Of a stretch of 64,000 nt of DNA, positions 8,358 through 16,252 are shown one piece after another. The notes beneath the pieces were generated by a model. That model searched no databases. It worked only from the letters and a program-made list of their open reading frames with translations, and had not been told where the DNA came from. Positions within the stretch are counted from its first letter, which is position 1. Every line of letters begins with the position of its first letter. Origin of the DNA: JASLQO01 sp002327525 (GTDB lineage: Bacteria; Pseudomonadota; Gammaproteobacteria; Pseudomonadales; Azotimanducaceae); NCBI GenBank assembly GCA_030744435.1, contig JASLQO010000024.1, positions 1 to 64,000 of the forward strand. Direction: 5' to 3'. The translations under genes and the position numbers were made by a program.

Positions 8358-9914
8358 TCATCGTTTTGTAGAAACTGGCGCCACATCTTCGGTCAATTCA
8401 TCGTAGCCGATGGCAAAGGCATGTGCCGGCGCCGTTGCGAGGGGCTCATCGAGCGTGATGCTCAGCAGTTTCCCCGTCGGCGTTTCGTCGACTCTGCTCG
8501 AGAACGTGCGGTTGTCGGCCAGCCGGCGCGCATTTGCATCACAGTGGATACTCTCCGGCAGGTCTATGGAAATCTCGCGTCCAGTGGTCGGCCCCATGAC
8601 AATCGCATACACGACGCGCTCGCAGCCTGTCGCAGCCGATGCCTGTCCCGAGCGTTTCGCGCAGGCGAAACGGATCGGCACGCCACATCGAGTTGAACCT
8701 TCGGACTGCTGCCACGGCCGCGTGCCATAGATCGCCTCGCCGTTTGCATCGAGCCAGTCCCCGATGCACTCGAGACGTTCGCGCTGGGGATCGGGAATGC
8801 TTGCGTCTTCACCTCTTGGCCCGACATTCAGGAGAAGATTGCCGTTTTTCGACACTGTGTCGATGAAGCTGCGCACCAGTTCGGTCTTGTCTTCATAGTG
8901 CTCTTCGCGATCTCCCTGGTTGAACCCAAACGAGGCGGTCATGCCGCGAGTTGCCTCCCACTTGTCCGCCGTGGTGCTGTCGAAGCTGGTGTACTCTGGC
9001 GTGCGAAAGTCGAAGTGCGCTGGAACCGGGGGCACGATTCCGTCCGTGGATCTGCCTGCGAGCGCATCTTTACGCAGTCGGCGTTCGAGCCACCCATCGA
9101 GCAGGCGCTGTACGGGCCGCAATCGGAGTAACTTCAGAGCCAGGCCCTGGTGCATCCAGCGATCGTTCACCACGCCTTCGGGTACTGCTTCATAGTAGTC
9201 GGCGATCACCTGTAGCATCGGTTTGAGCGCCGTGGGCCACGAAATGTCATTCCACAGAATGCTGGGTCGATAGCGTTGAATCAGCTCGCGAACCTGGGCC
9301 TCGGCGTAGGCCGGATAATCCCCGGCTGGAGTGGAGCCAAAGAACTGCACCAGTGTGCGCACGGGATTGCTGTTGAAGCTCCAATCGATGCCGCCGGAGT
9401 AATAGACGCCGAAGCGCAATTCTTCGTCTCGCACCGCGGCGGCAAGCTCCCCGACGATATCCCTGCGCGTGTGCCAATCCGGACGACGTGGGTTGTCCAC
9501 CGTGCTGGGCCAGAGGCAAAAACCATCGTGGTGCTTGGTGACCAGCACTACGTAGCGAGCACCCGAACGCCGGAACAGACGTGCCCACTGCCGGGCATCC
9601 CAATGTTCGAGTCCGGCTTCGAAGTCGGCTTTGAAATCCGTATAGGGGCGATCGCCGTAACGCTCGGCGTGATGGGTAGCAGAAGGGCTTTCGGGCACTC
9701 GTACTGCGTTGTCGTACCACTCTGTGTAAGGCGTCATCACGGCCGAGAGCGCGTAGTTGTTGCTGATTGCACGGGCCACGCCGTCCTGGCGTGGCGCGAA
9801 CGCCGGGATCGCGAACAGCCCCCAGTGGATGAAGATGCCGAACTTGGCATCGTCGAACCATTCCGGCACTGCATGTCGGGCAAGGGATTCCTTGCTCGGA
9901 CGGTAGCCGCTCAT
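8358..9914 (-). CDS. Alpha-L-fucosidase, GH29 family
   Basis: About 518 residues. The start at 9914 (MSGYRPSKESLARHAVPEWF) is preferred over the ATG at 9971, because the extra 19 residues are not conserved-looking and overlap the neighbouring zinc-ribbon gene. The catalytic barrel begins PEWFDDAKFGIFIHWGLFAIP, a GH29 hallmark. It continues with ARQWARLFRRSGARYVVLVTKHHDGFCLWPS and ILWNDISWP, whose aspartate is the usual nucleophile. LLLNVGPRGEDASIP follows. The enzyme releases terminal L-fucose from glycans. No signal peptide is seen, so it probably acts on imported oligosaccharides. Together with the GH2 enzyme and the sulfatase elsewhere it suggests some use of fucosylated or sulfated glycans. 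Confidence 0.92.
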   Translation of the reverse strand: MSGYRPSKESLARHAVPEWFDDAKFGIFIHWGLFAIPAFAPRQDGVARAISNNYALSAVMTPYTEWYDNAVRVPESPSATHHAERYGDRPYTDFKADFEAGLEHWDARQWARLFRRSGARYVVLVTKHHDGFCLWPSTVDNPRRPDWHTRRDIVGELAAAVRDEELRFGVYYSGGIDWSFNSNPVRTLVQFFGSTPAGDYPAYAEAQVRELIQRYRPSILWNDISWPTALKPMLQVIADYYEAVPEGVVNDRWMHQGLALKLLRLRPVQRLLDGWLERRLRKDALAGRSTDGIVPPVPAHFDFRTPEYTSFDSTTADKWEATRGMTASFGFNQGDREEHYEDKTELVRSFIDTVSKNGNLLLNVGPRGEDASIPDPQRERLECIGDWLDANGEAIYGTRPWQQSEGSTRCGVPIRFACAKRSGQASAATGCERVVYAIVMGPTTGREISIDLPESIHCDANARRLADNRTFSSRVDETPTGKLLSITLDEPLATAPAHAFAIGYDELTEDVAPVSTKR

Positions 9915-9948
9915 CGTCGTGCGTGACTCTACGATTGGCCGGTGTCTG

Positions 9949-10209
9949 TTACCCGTCCATCGGACAGCCACCGCCGCCGCAACAGCCGCCCGGGCTGCAG
10001 CCCGGGGGAAGGTTATTCCTCAGACTCGAGCTTCTCACGACATTGCCGCCGTTTGCCAGACGCTTCACTGGGGTGATCTGATCAGTCTCCCCCGGATCAA
10101 TACCCGCAACGTCACACAGTTCACCCCAGGTCAAGATCCTGTGACTCATGGCGTGGCGTACTTCCACAACCGTGTCATTGGCATCGCAACGATAGTCATA
10201 CGTTGGCAT
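9949..10209 (-). CDS. FmdB-type zinc-ribbon protein
   Basis: An 86-residue protein starting MPTYDYRCDANDTVVEV, the usual opening of FmdB-family zinc-ribbon proteins. A variant middle (HRILTWGELCDVAGI) and a glycine/cysteine-rich end (GCSPGGCCGGGGCPMDG) follow. Only one cysteine of the usual first CxxC is present near the start, so metal binding probably uses the C-terminal cysteines. Function in this subfamily is unknown. The codons for PPGCSPGG contain a perfect 18-bp palindrome (9989-10006). The gene follows the selenoprotein gene by 34 bp on the same strand, suggesting cotranscription, and precedes the fucosidase. Confidence 0.8.
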   Translation of the reverse strand: MPTYDYRCDANDTVVEVRHAMSHRILTWGELCDVAGIDPGETDQITPVKRLANGGNVVRSSSLRNNLPPGCSPGGCCGGGGCPMDG

Positions 10210-10243
10210 TCATATCTCCCGGTGTCGTCTTTCTCTGCACGGA

Positions 10244-10711
10244 CTATTCCATTTCCTCTTCAATGATCACACCCAGTGCACGTGCGGTTTCACCCACCAC
10301 CTGGTGGCAGTATTTTCGGCGGCTGTCGCTAGCCTGGTAGAAGTTCACCACCTGCTCCTTGTCACGCCAGTCGACTCGCGCGATGTCGGCACAGTTTTTT
10401 CCACCGAATTCGCGCGTGATCTGCTCGAAGGCCACATCGAGTTTGTGACCCAGTTTGAACATTATGGGCGACTCTTTCTCGGAGAGATCTCCCCGGCTGC
10501 ATTCGCCGGAGATACATGCGATTCCACCCAGCATAGCGCCGCAGACATTTCCCGTTCCGGCGATGCCACCGCCAAAGAGGCCGACTGCCTTGATGATATC
10601 CGGATTGCTGGAGCCCAGTTTTTCCTGTCCCACGGACAGAACGGCCTGACTTCAGTGGAAGGAATCCTTCATCAGCCGAACGGCTTTGTCTTTCATTTCA
10701 TCCGGTGTCAT
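10244..10711 (-). CDS. C-GCAxxG-C-C family redox protein with UGA (selenocysteine) at codon 20
   Basis: Reading from the ATG at 10711 (preceded by GGAGGGAAGAGGC, an excellent Shine-Dalgarno) gives MTPDEMKDKAVRLMKDSFH, then UGA, then SQAVLSVGQEKLG and on in the same frame to 10244, 155 residues in all. The UGA (10652-10654) sits where the family has its first redox cysteine (usual pattern F-x-C-[AS]-Q-[AS]-V). The rest of the family signature follows: a glycine-rich GLFGGGIAGTGNVCGAM, a CISGEC pair and a C-terminal cysteine (RKYCHQ). A hairpin fitting a bacterial SECIS lies 18 bases downstream. I therefore read UGA as selenocysteine, not a nonsense mutation. Members are presumed thiol redox proteins. 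A conventional caller would start at GTG 10633 and lose the active site. Confidence 0.83.
10623..10654 (-). promoter_or_regulatory. Candidate SECIS hairpin after the UGA of the C-GCAxxG-C-C gene
   Basis: After UGA (10654-10652) and 10 unpaired bases, the minus strand reads TTCTGTCC, GTG, GGACAGGA. This forms an 8-bp stem (one T-G wobble) closed by a 3-base loop starting with G. The loop begins 18 bases after UGA. Bacterial SECIS elements sit inside the coding sequence just after UGA with a short apical loop carrying a guanine in its first positions, so spacing and loop both fit. SelB binding is inferred. Confidence 0.65.
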
Positions 10712-10822
10712 GCCTCTTCCCTCCAAATCGGTATATCGCGCAATAATACAACATCTCCCGGTCTGCCACTGTTGGAGCGAACGCAAGTTAGGACCGGAAA
10801 CAGCCTTCGGATCGGAGCTTTC

Positions 10823-11932
10823 CTAGATCTCGAAGCCGAAACCGTCGTCCACCATCAAGGCTGTCTTTCCGGTAGCAGCCGCTTGCTGGGCTGCCATGCC
10901 CATCACAACGGCACGCAGGCCATCTTCGACCGTGACCTCGACCTCTGCGTCGCCCCGCAACACTTTTTGAAAACCGACGTGCTCGTAGTAGGCCGCGCCG
11001 GTATGTGAACCAGCGTCGAGAACGGCCGCGTCGATGGGGATTTTCGTCTCGATGGGGCCAACCGGGGAGCGTGGGCTGAGCACGACGGTAGGCGATGCCT
11101 GCTGATCGCCCCACAGCAGTTCCGGGCCCGGGATCAGGCACTCGAGCTTACCCCGATGGCCTACTGCACAAACTTCCTGCTCGTAGCGGGAACCCTGGGC
11201 AAACATGGCGAGGTCGAGCATTGCCCGCTGGCCCGAGCAAAAGTCCACGATCGCGAAGGCGTTGTCGAGAACGTCCGGTACCTCACCACCGTATTCCTCT
11301 CTGAGGTGGTTCACGTCCTGTCCGGCAGACGCCATGATCCGCATGGGCTCGTCCGCCGTTATCAGACGCATCAGATCGAAGAAGTGGCAGCACTTCTCCA
11401 CCAGCGTACCACCGGAATTGTGGTTGAAGCGGTTCCAGTCGGCTACCTTTTTCAGGAAGGGATAGCGGTGTTCGCGGATGCTCAGCATCTTCAGGTCACC
11501 GATCGCCCCGTCGCGTAACTGTTGCCGAAAATTCTGCATTGGTGGCATGAATCGATACTCCATGCCGACCCATATCGGCCCCGGATACTCCGACGCCGCC
11601 TGACGAATGACCGCCACCTGGTCGAGTTGAGTTACCAGCGGCTTTTCCACCAGGATCGGTAGCGAGGAGTTAGCGAATATCTCCAGCAGTTGATCGCCGT
11701 GCTGGTAGTTCGGCGTGGCTATTACCAGTGCGTCGAGTTCCTTGCAGGTGAGTAGCGCACCCAGTGAATCCAGGAACCGAACGTGTGGAACCAACGACAG
11801 GATCTTCTCCCTCATGCCGGTATCCGGTTCCACGATCACGTCCACTGCAGCACCGGTTAGCAACAGGTTTCGAATGTGCTCCCGACCCATCATGCCGCAG
11901 CCGAGGATCCCGAATCTCAGTTGATCTACCAT
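10823..11932 (-). CDS. Gfo/Idh/MocA-family NAD(P)-dependent oxidoreductase
   Basis: The 369-residue protein from the ATG at 11932 opens VDQLRFGILGCGMMGREHIRNL, a Rossmann GxGxMG motif. NYQHGDQLLEIFANSSLPILVEKP with the conserved EKP lysine (near residue 100) follows, then the C-terminal alpha/beta domain with a GGTLVEKCCHFFDLMR segment in place of the usual GG-x-hydrophobic-H-D motif. The frame extends upstream to 12004, but that part is not conserved-looking. Family members oxidise or reduce sugars, inositols and related polyols using NAD(P). Substrate unknown. It is separate from the selenoprotein gene by about 110 bp on the same strand and could be cotranscribed upstream of it. Confidence 0.88.
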   Translation of the reverse strand: MVDQLRFGILGCGMMGREHIRNLLLTGAAVDVIVEPDTGMREKILSLVPHVRFLDSLGALLTCKELDALVIATPNYQHGDQLLEIFANSSLPILVEKPLVTQLDQVAVIRQAASEYPGPIWVGMEYRFMPPMQNFRQQLRDGAIGDLKMLSIREHRYPFLKKVADWNRFNHNSGGTLVEKCCHFFDLMRLITADEPMRIMASAGQDVNHLREEYGGEVPDVLDNAFAIVDFCSGQRAMLDLAMFAQGSRYEQEVCAVGHRGKLECLIPGPELLWGDQQASPTVVLSPRSPVGPIETKIPIDAAVLDAGSHTGAAYYEHVGFQKVLRGDAEVEVTVEDGLRAVVMGMAAQQAAATGKTALMVDDGFGFEI

Positions 11933-12095
11933 TGTTGACTCCGATAAAGACCGTGCGCGATACACATCGCACCCGGCTGCTTCTGCCCCGGTGGGTATGT
12001 GCACACTGAGGGTACAGTGAGAGTGTATTTTGCGGTTGCCTTCGGGTCCATGTCCGACATGCTAAGGTTGTATACAGCTATATCAGGAGTCGGAC

Positions 12096-12524
12096 ATGCT
12101 GCACAGGTTGGATCACGTCTCTATCGGCGTGTTGGATATGGAAAAGGCCAAAACTCTTTTCGGCGAAGTGTTGGGAGGGCGGCCGTTACCCGACCAGGGG
12201 GAATCAGAGCCAGAAGGATTTGGGTGGGTGACCTTTCTGCTCGGTGGTAAGAAGATCGAACTGGTGACACCTCACGTGGCTGGTGAAGGAGGGATCGGGC
12301 AGTATCTCGCCAAGAATGGCGAGGGATTTCATCATCTCTCCTGCGCGGTGCTCGACCTGGAGGAGGCGAGGGCGCACTTCGAAACCAAAGGGATCCGAAT
12401 CCTCGGGTACAACGACGTGAGCCCTGCCTTCAAACACTTTTACCTTCACCCGAAGGATACCTTCGGTGCACTGATTCAGGTCTTCGAGGAGAGCGAGGCA
12501 ACGCTCAGCCTTGCCGGCGAATAG
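12096..12524 (+). CDS. VOC-family protein, methylmalonyl-CoA-epimerase-like
   Basis: The 142-residue protein has two paired beta-alpha-beta-beta-beta modules. It begins LHRLDHVSIGVLDMEKAKTLF with the first metal histidine, has IELVTPHV with a metal glutamate, GFHHLSCAVLDLEEARAHFE with a second histidine, and a final LIQVFEE glutamate. This H-E-H-E set is that of methylmalonyl-CoA epimerase and close VOC enzymes. The usual active site may allow epimerase activity, but no methylmalonyl-CoA mutase is nearby, so I give only the family. It starts 163 bp from the divergent Gfo/Idh gene; the region between contains the likely promoters. Confidence 0.82.
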   Translation: MLHRLDHVSIGVLDMEKAKTLFGEVLGGRPLPDQGESEPEGFGWVTFLLGGKKIELVTPHVAGEGGIGQYLAKNGEGFHHLSCAVLDLEEARAHFETKGIRILGYNDVSPAFKHFYLHPKDTFGALIQVFEESEATLSLAGE

Positions 12525-12540
12525 AGTTGGTGAATCTGCG

Positions 12541-14388
12541 ATGACGAGAGTGTGCGCGTCTGCCGTGGTATTGGTTGCGCTCTGCGCGGGAGCGCATGGG
12601 CAGTCCTACCCACGCGAGGTTTTATGGGGCGACACTCATGTTCATACCGCCCTATCCGGCGATGCTTTCGCCGGTGGTGTGCGCCTCACCCCCGAGAGTG
12701 CGTATCGCTTCGCCCGGGGAGAGGAGGTTGTGGCAAACAACGGCGCATCCGCACAGCTGTCACGCGCTCTTGACTTCATCGTGGTGGCGGATCATGCCAA
12801 CAACATCGGTGCTGCTTACTTCAGGGAACAGTATGGGAACGACCCGGCATTTCGCGAGTCCGAGCTCGGGAGGGCGTGGCTTGCCGCACGGCAAAGGCTG
12901 GCTGCGGGACATCTGGATGAAAAGGCGCTGGACGAGGGCGCCCTGCTTCCGGCGCATCGCTCCTGGCAGGCTTCGTTTCGTGAAAGTAAATTTCGCAGGA
13001 GCGTCTGGGAGCGTGTCACGGGTGCGGCCGATGACTACAACCGGCCAGGACAGTTCACAGCCTTCATCGGCTATGAGTGGACACCCAGCTCTGAGGAAGG
13101 CAGTTCTCAACATCGGGTCATCGTCTACGCCGACGATGCAGAGCGCGCCAACCGGATGCTGCCTTTCTCATCCTACGACAGCGCACACGAGGAAGAGCTC
13201 TGGCGGTTTCTCCAGCGCTATGAGGCGAGTACGGGCGGGCGGGTCATCGCGATCCCACACAACAGCAACCTCACGTGGGGGCGCATGTTCGCGAACACCG
13301 ACTCCTATGGCCTGCCGCTGAGTGCTGAATATGCCCGGCGGCGGATTCGTTTCGAGCCGATCGTCGAGGCGACCCAGATCAAGGGCGACAGTGAGACCCA
13401 CCCATTTCTGTCGCCGGATGACGAATTTGCCGATTTCGAGCGGTGGAACGGGTGGGGTGGCTGGGCCAGCACAGGAATGTACAAAGGCGCGCGTCTGCCG
13501 GTGCGGCCCGATGAGAGAATTCAATTCGAGTATGTGCGCTCTGCCCTGCAACTGGGTATTGGGCTGGCACAATCGCTGGGTGTGAACCCATTCAAGTTCG
13601 GTGTGATTGGCAGCACCGATGCCCATACCGGCCTGGCGACGGCGGACGACGACAACTTCTGGGGTAAGAGTGCGTCCGCGGAGCCGTCTGCACAACGAAT
13701 TTTCGACGCTCGCGCGGTCATGAACTGGCAGATGAACGCCGCGGGCTATGCGGGTGTATGGGCTCACGAGAACACCCGGCAAAGCATCTTCTCGGCGTTG
13801 CTGCGCAAGGAAACCTACGCGACCACGGGCCCAAGGATGCGCGTGCGGGTGTTCGCGGGATACGACTTTACCTCGGCGGATCTCGACGCCGGTGATCTGG
13901 CCGCCGTCGGCTATGCCAGGGGCGTGCCCATGGGTGCGGACCTGCCCGCCGGCGGTGACGGGCCACCCGGGTTTCTGCTGACAGCCAGCAAAGATCCGCT
14001 GGGTGCGAATCTCGATCGGATACAGATCGTTAAGGGATGGCTGGAAGACGGCGAGCGACGCGAGCGGGTATACGATGCGGTGCTGTCAGACGAACGCCGG
14101 GCGGATGTGCGCGGCCGCGTAAGGCCGGTGGGCAACACCGTGGACATGAACGATGCAACGTACACCAACACTATTGGTGATACTGAATTGCGAGGCCTGT
14201 GGCTGGATCCGGACTTCGATCCCGGCACGCCGGCCGTGTACTACGTTCGTGTATTACAGATACCGACGCCGCGCTGGACGCTCCATGACAAGGTGCGTTT
14301 CCAACTGAAGAACGTGCCGGGCGAAGTACCTCTGATCACCCAGGAGCGGGCGTACACGTCGGCCATCTGGTACCAACCCACTCGTTAG
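12541..14388 (+). CDS. DUF3604 secreted protein
   Basis: The 615-residue protein starts at the ATG at 12541 with a signal peptide (TRVCASAVVLVALCAGAHGQ) and continues YPREVLWGDTHVHTALSGDAF, the hallmark opening of DUF3604. Other conserved parts are DFIVVADHANNIG, FIGYEWTP, IPHNSNLTWG and VIGSTDAHTG. The spaced histidines and aspartates (GDTHVHT, ADH, PHN, STDAH) resemble a PHP-type metal site, so a periplasmic hydrolase is plausible, though function is unestablished. The start lies 16 bp after the stop of the VOC gene, so the two form an operon. Confidence 0.9.
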   Translation: MTRVCASAVVLVALCAGAHGQSYPREVLWGDTHVHTALSGDAFAGGVRLTPESAYRFARGEEVVANNGASAQLSRALDFIVVADHANNIGAAYFREQYGNDPAFRESELGRAWLAARQRLAAGHLDEKALDEGALLPAHRSWQASFRESKFRRSVWERVTGAADDYNRPGQFTAFIGYEWTPSSEEGSSQHRVIVYADDAERANRMLPFSSYDSAHEEELWRFLQRYEASTGGRVIAIPHNSNLTWGRMFANTDSYGLPLSAEYARRRIRFEPIVEATQIKGDSETHPFLSPDDEFADFERWNGWGGWASTGMYKGARLPVRPDERIQFEYVRSALQLGIGLAQSLGVNPFKFGVIGSTDAHTGLATADDDNFWGKSASAEPSAQRIFDARAVMNWQMNAAGYAGVWAHENTRQSIFSALLRKETYATTGPRMRVRVFAGYDFTSADLDAGDLAAVGYARGVPMGADLPAGGDGPPGFLLTASKDPLGANLDRIQIVKGWLEDGERRERVYDAVLSDERRADVRGRVRPVGNTVDMNDATYTNTIGDTELRGLWLDPDFDPGTPAVYYVRVLQIPTPRWTLHDKVRFQLKNVPGEVPLITQERAYTSAIWYQPTR

Positions 14389-14575
14389 CCGTGCCTCGGC
14401 CATTGGCAACTTCGAGTCAAGTACGTGTCGCGGTGCTGTGGCGCGCTCCGCTCGAATGAGCGCTGACTGACATCGACCGAGGCTCGTAGCAGGACGCGGA
14501 TGCTGCGTCTGCACGACGGGCAGGCCCCGATTCGGCTACGATCGCCGAGTGTACCTCGCTACAAAGGAACGAACG

Positions 14576-15100
14576 ATGACACATAGAATACTCGTGTTCG
14601 CGATTGCGCTCTTTTTCTCGGGCAGCGTAAGCGCCGCCCCTCAGGTGGGCGATCCCGCGCCTGGCTGGACGTTGCCCGGCTCGGACGGTCAGACTCATAG
14701 TCTTTCGGACTTCCGGGGACAGCACGTCGTAGTCGCGTTTTTTCCGAAAGCCTTCACCAGCGGTTGAACGCTGGAGTGCAAGGCGCTGCGTGACAGTGAC
14801 CAGGAGATTAGAAACTACGACGTCGTCTACTTCATGGCGAGTACCGATTCGATAGAGGACAACACCGGTTTCGCCGAAAAGAACCGCGCGAGCTTTCCGA
14901 TACTCTCGGACGTATCGAAGGACACAGCCCTCAGCTATGGCGTACTCGGTGGCCACGGCTACGCGAACCGGTGGACCTTCTATATCGACCCCGACGGGGT
15001 GATTGTACTGATCGATAAGGAAGTGAGTCCGCGTACCGCGGGCAGAGACCTCGTCGCCAATCTGCAAGCGTTGAAAGTGGCTCCGATCCAGGGCGAGTGA
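14576..15100 (+). CDS. Secreted PrxQ/BCP-type selenoperoxiredoxin, UGA at codon 64
   Basis: From the ATG at 14576 (AAAGGA just upstream) the frame encodes a signal peptide (THRILVFAIALFFSGSVSAA) and the AhpC/TSA domain: VGDPAPGWTLPGSDGQTHSL, VVVAFFPKAFTSG, then UGA, then TLECKALRD and on unbroken to 15100, 174 residues. In PrxQ/BCP enzymes this position is the peroxidatic cysteine of F-T-x-G-C-T-x-E-C; here it is UGA at 14765-14767, with the resolving cysteine at C68. The downstream half stays in frame with full conservation (FPILSDVSKDTALSYGV, RWTFYIDPDGVI). A SECIS-like hairpin follows. Selenocysteine in peroxiredoxins is well documented in bacteria. Role: reduction of peroxides in the periplasm. 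Standard callers split it into two false ORFs. Confidence 0.88.
14765..14801 (+). promoter_or_regulatory. Candidate SECIS hairpin after the UGA of the peroxiredoxin gene
   Basis: After the UGA (14765-14767) the bases GGCGCTG (14782-14788) pair with CAGTG-a-CC (14794-14801, one bulged A) around the loop CGTGA, with G at its second position. The loop starts 21 bases after UGA. An alternative fold (AGTGC, loop AAG, GCGCT) exists closer to the UGA, but its loop lacks an early G. The first fold fits known bacterial SECIS geometry better. Confidence 0.55.
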
Positions 15101-15218
15101 GCGCGACCTTGGTCGCTCGCTCGGTTGAGATTCTGAAGCGCCAGGGCGCGGTTTGGGCTCGGCCATGGGTATACTCCCACAGGAAAGGGAGCGTCTGGGC
15201 GGGAAACAGGAGAATATT

Positions 15219-16094
15219 ATGAGTTTCGAAGGGAAGGTGGCTGTCATCACGGGAGCGGGCGGCGGCCTCGGTAAGGAGCACGCTCTGATGCTGGCCGAAC
15301 TCGGGGCACGCGTGGTGGTCAACGATCTGGGCGGCGCTGTGGACGGTTCGGGTCAGGGCGATGCGGCTGATCTCGTCGTCGAGGAGATCCGAGCCGCTGG
15401 CGGCGAAGCAGTCGCGAACAAAGACTCCGTCTCAGATCGCGATGGGGCGAAGCGTATCGTGGAGACGGCGCTCGACACCTACGGCACGCTCGATATCCTC
15501 ATCAACAACGCCGGGATCCTGCGCGACAAGTCATTCAAGAAGATGACGCTTGATGAGTGGGACATCGTCATCAATGTGCATCTCAACGGGACGGCCTATG
15601 TCACCTGGCATGCGTGGCCGATCATGTACGAAAAGAACTATGGCCGTATCCTCTTCACGTCTTCCGTATCGGGCATTCTCGGCAGCTTCGGTCAAGGGAA
15701 CTACGGGGCGGCGAAGATGGGGATGGTCGGGCTCATGAACAATCTGTCACGCGAGGGCGCTTCGCACAACGTTCGCGTGAACTGCCTCTCGCCGGGGGCG
15801 GAAACGCGCATGACAGCCAGCGTGCCGGGCGCTGATGACATGGACCCCGACAATCCGAGTGACGACTACCATCCGAAGCTGGTGAGCCCGGCGGCGCTGT
15901 TTCTGGTCTCGGACGATGCACCCAACGGGCGTATCCTGCAGGCGGCGAGAGGCCAATATGCATCGGACGCGGTGTTTGCCAATCGGGGTGTCGACCTGGG
16001 TCTGGACGCGACCTGGGAAGATGTCGCCGAACACTCGGAGGAAATTCTCGCAACGGACGATATGGCCCTGAAAACCACTATGTGGTCTGAGTAG
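15219..16094 (+). CDS. SDR-family 3-hydroxyacyl-CoA dehydrogenase-like protein
   Basis: The 291-residue protein starts at ATG 15219 after an AGGAGAATATT leader. It has the classical short-chain dehydrogenase set: VITGAGGGLGKEHAL (TGxxxGxG), NNAG at ILINNAGILRD, a serine in TSSVSGILGSFG, and the catalytic YxxxK as NYGAAKMG. The opening FEGKVAVITGAGGGLGKEHALMLAELGARVVVNDLG resembles the dehydrogenase part of multifunctional enzyme type 2, which oxidises (3R)-hydroxyacyl-CoA. A role in fatty-acid or steroid side-chain oxidation is thus likely but not proven. The longer frame from 15153 lacks a convincing start. Confidence 0.88.
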   Translation: MSFEGKVAVITGAGGGLGKEHALMLAELGARVVVNDLGGAVDGSGQGDAADLVVEEIRAAGGEAVANKDSVSDRDGAKRIVETALDTYGTLDILINNAGILRDKSFKKMTLDEWDIVINVHLNGTAYVTWHAWPIMYEKNYGRILFTSSVSGILGSFGQGNYGAAKMGMVGLMNNLSREGASHNVRVNCLSPGAETRMTASVPGADDMDPDNPSDDYHPKLVSPAALFLVSDDAPNGRILQAARGQYASDAVFANRGVDLGLDATWEDVAEHSEEILATDDMALKTTMWSE

Positions 16095-16121
16095 CGGAGA
16101 GCTGGCCGAAGGGGAAGTTGT

Positions 16122-16200
16122 TCAGCGGTCGATCCCGAGCAGCCGAAGGGCATTCGTTCCCATCCACTTCGGACGAACGTGTTCTCTTAGCGGCGTCGGA
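16122..16200 (-). pseudogene. Amidohydrolase C-terminal remnant
   Basis: A minus-strand frame ending in TGA at 16122-16124 reads FPTPLREHVRPKWMGTNALR and then LLGIDR. This is the last strand and helix of amidohydrolase-2-type enzymes (typically K-x-x-G-x-N-A-x-R-L-x-G-x). Nothing upstream continues it. It is a remnant of roughly 25 residues wedged between the SDR gene and the isomerase gene. Confidence 0.55.
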
Positions 16201-16252
16201 AACCGAGCCGATCTATGATGGAGGATTCAGATCAAAAAAACGGGCACTCACA

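Noticed and set aside
9989..10006. 18-bp perfect palindrome CCCGGGCTGCAGCCCGGG as regulatory site or terminator
   Set aside because: It lies within the coding region of the zinc-ribbon protein and is explained by Pro-Gly-Cys-Ser-Pro-Gly codons; no T-tract follows.
10244..10633. Shorter C-GCAxxG-C-C protein starting at GTG 10633
   Set aside because: That GTG has no ribosome-binding site and would drop the active-site segment; the ATG at 10711 has GGAGG and conserved N-terminal sequence.
14549..15100. Two separate ORFs (14549-14767 and 14834-15100) as independent small proteins
   Set aside because: They are in the same frame, together make one complete peroxiredoxin, and only the UGA at the catalytic position divides them.
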